Source of the DNA: Diplonema papillatum
Lineage: Eukaryota > Euglenozoa > Diplonemea > Diplonemida > Diplonemidae
Direction: 5' to 3'
Assembly (NCBI GenBank): GCA_030068145.1
Contig: JAPJBO010000568.1
Location: forward strand, 85,487-149,486
Length of the DNA: 64,000 nt
Part shown: positions 62,941 through 64,000 of the stretch, one piece after another
How positions within the stretch are numbered: position 1 is the stretch's first letter
Layout of the letters: every line of letters starts with the position of its first letter
Notes under the pieces: generated by a model
Told to the model about the DNA's origin: nothing
Database searches by the model: none
What the model saw: only the letters and a program-made list of their open reading frames with translations
Made by a program: the position numbers and the translations under genes

Positions 62941-63745
62941 TTTGCGCCGGTAAAGACCGGCGCGCAGCGAGACTAGAGGCAGGAGTTAAAGTCGGGAAAC
63001 AGTAAAGTTCGGGCGAAGCTAAGTTCGGGCAAAGCAAAGCAAAGCTCGGGCGAAAGCAAAGTTCGGGCAAAGCGAAGTTCTGGCGAAGCAAGTTCGGGCG
63101 ATGCAAAGTTCTGGTCAAGCAAAGTTCTGGTCATGGCGAAGCAAAGTTCGGGTGGAGCAAAGTTCGGCGAAGCTAAGTCAAAGCAAAGTTCAGGTGAAGC
63201 TAAGTTCTGGTGAAAGCGAAGTTCGGGCGAAGCAAAGCAAAGTTCGGGTGAAGCTAAGTCAAAGCAAAGTTCGGGTGAAGCTAGTTCCGGTGAAGCTAAG
63301 TTCGGCGAAGCTAAGTCAGCAGCAAGTTCGGGTGAAGCTAAGTTCTGGTGAAAGCAAAGTTCGGGCGAAGCAAAGCAAAGTTCGGGCGATGCTAAGCTCT
63401 GGTGAAGTCTGGGCAAAGTTCGGGCGAAGCTAAGTCAAAGCAAAGTTCGGGTGAAGCTAAGTTCTGGGGAGGCTAAGTTCTGGTGAAAGCAAAGTTCGGG
63501 CGAAGCAAAGCAAAGTTCGGGCGATGCTAAGTTCTGGTGAAGTAAAGTTCGGGCGAAGCTAAGTCAAAGCAAAGTGCAAAGTTCGGGCGAAGCTAAGTTC
63601 TGGTGCAGCTAAGTTCGGCGAAGCAAAGCAAAGTTCGGGTGAAGCTAAGTTCTGGGGAGGCTAAGTTCTGGTGAAAGCAAAGTTCCGGCGAAGCAAAGCA
63701 AAGTTCGGGCAAACCTAAGTTCTGGTGGAGCTAAGTTCGGCGAAG
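62941..63745. repeat. AAAGTTCGGGCGAAG minisatellite, copy 2
   Basis: Leader TTTGCGCCGGTAAAGACC, then about 750 bp of variants of GCAAAGTTCGGGCGAA and GCTAAGTTCTGGTGAA in irregular higher-order arrangement. Frames across it (SKVRVKLSSGES; ASPELCFASPELC) are artefacts of the repeat. Confidence 0.92.
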
Positions 63746-63747
63746 CA

Positions 63748-63835
63748 AGGGCCAGTGTGGGGGCTACCAGCTACCGGTAGCTGAGCTACCAGAGCTACCG
63801 GGTAGCTCCCGGTAGCTCGTGGTAGCTCAAAAAGT
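63748..63835. repeat. GCTACCGG/CCGGTAGC palindrome cluster at an element end
   Basis: CAGTGTGGGGGCTACC is followed by repeated GCTACC and GGTAGC words that can fold on themselves, parallel in layout to 57753-57845. Probably a terminus of a related element running off the window. Confidence 0.6.
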
Positions 63836-64000
63836 GGAAAAAATGGATTGTGTACGAAACTGGAAATGTACCGGTATTCAGGGCCAAAAAATGCGAAAAA
63901 ATGCAAAGAAACGTGACGAAATGCCTTTTTCCGGCTTTTTTCGACCCCCCCTGGTCAGTGTAGGTGACAGCCACGGGCAGTCAGTGGCAGCCACCAGCCA

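Noticed and set aside
62906..63433. ORFs of 70-147 codons with repeated ASPELCF or KVRVKLSSGES
   Set aside because: They are translations of the AAAGTTCGGGCG minisatellite, with no conserved frame between units.

Overview
The window is nuclear DNA from a eukaryote, most likely a unicellular protist or alga. The genes have spliceable introns of several hundred to more than 1,000 bp, and the encoded families are eukaryotic: a polo-like kinase, PDZ, PH and coiled-coil proteins, and CCHC knuckles. There is a tRNA-Arg gene, a 28S rRNA fragment and dense transposon debris. Gene regions are fairly GC-rich and spacers are AT/GC-mosaic. The lineage cannot be fixed from the sequence. Same-strand gene order and LINE tails of this type would suit an alveolate-type alga, but that is only a guess.

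Every host gene I can support lies on the minus strand. From right to left: a PH/coiled-coil gene (from 49712 to at least 39925); possible nuclear-protein exons near 34.5 and 31.9 kb; a coiled-coil gene (30597 to 27030); a PDZ/proline-rich gene (25631 to 22783); a three-zinc-knuckle gene (20198 to 18223); a polo-like kinase (13395 to 9201); and a giant protein whose intronless ORF runs from 8199 off the left edge, giving 2,733 codons with no stop. Exon models were built by hand from splice sites. For the kinase, knuckle, PDZ and coiled-coil genes every exon junction keeps the reading frame.

Spacers and introns carry mobile DNA. There are hAT-like elements with CAGGG ends and 8-bp target duplications, several foldback MITEs, and a 28S rRNA fragment of about 1.1 kb. 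A 4.2-kb DNA transposon (41732-45923) sits inside an intron of the PH gene. It has 17-bp terminal inverted repeats, subterminal palindrome arrays, a transposase-like ORF with three C2H2 fingers and at least two accessory ORFs. A paralogous copy of its unoccupied target survives about 500 bp away.

From about 50 to 64 kb the window is a transposon island. It holds two copies of a non-LTR retroelement with a restriction-like endonuclease tail, one ending 22 bp upstream of the tRNA gene. It also holds a foldback element, two inverted relatives of an element with arrayed subterminal motifs around a LINE-like ORF, and long minisatellites.
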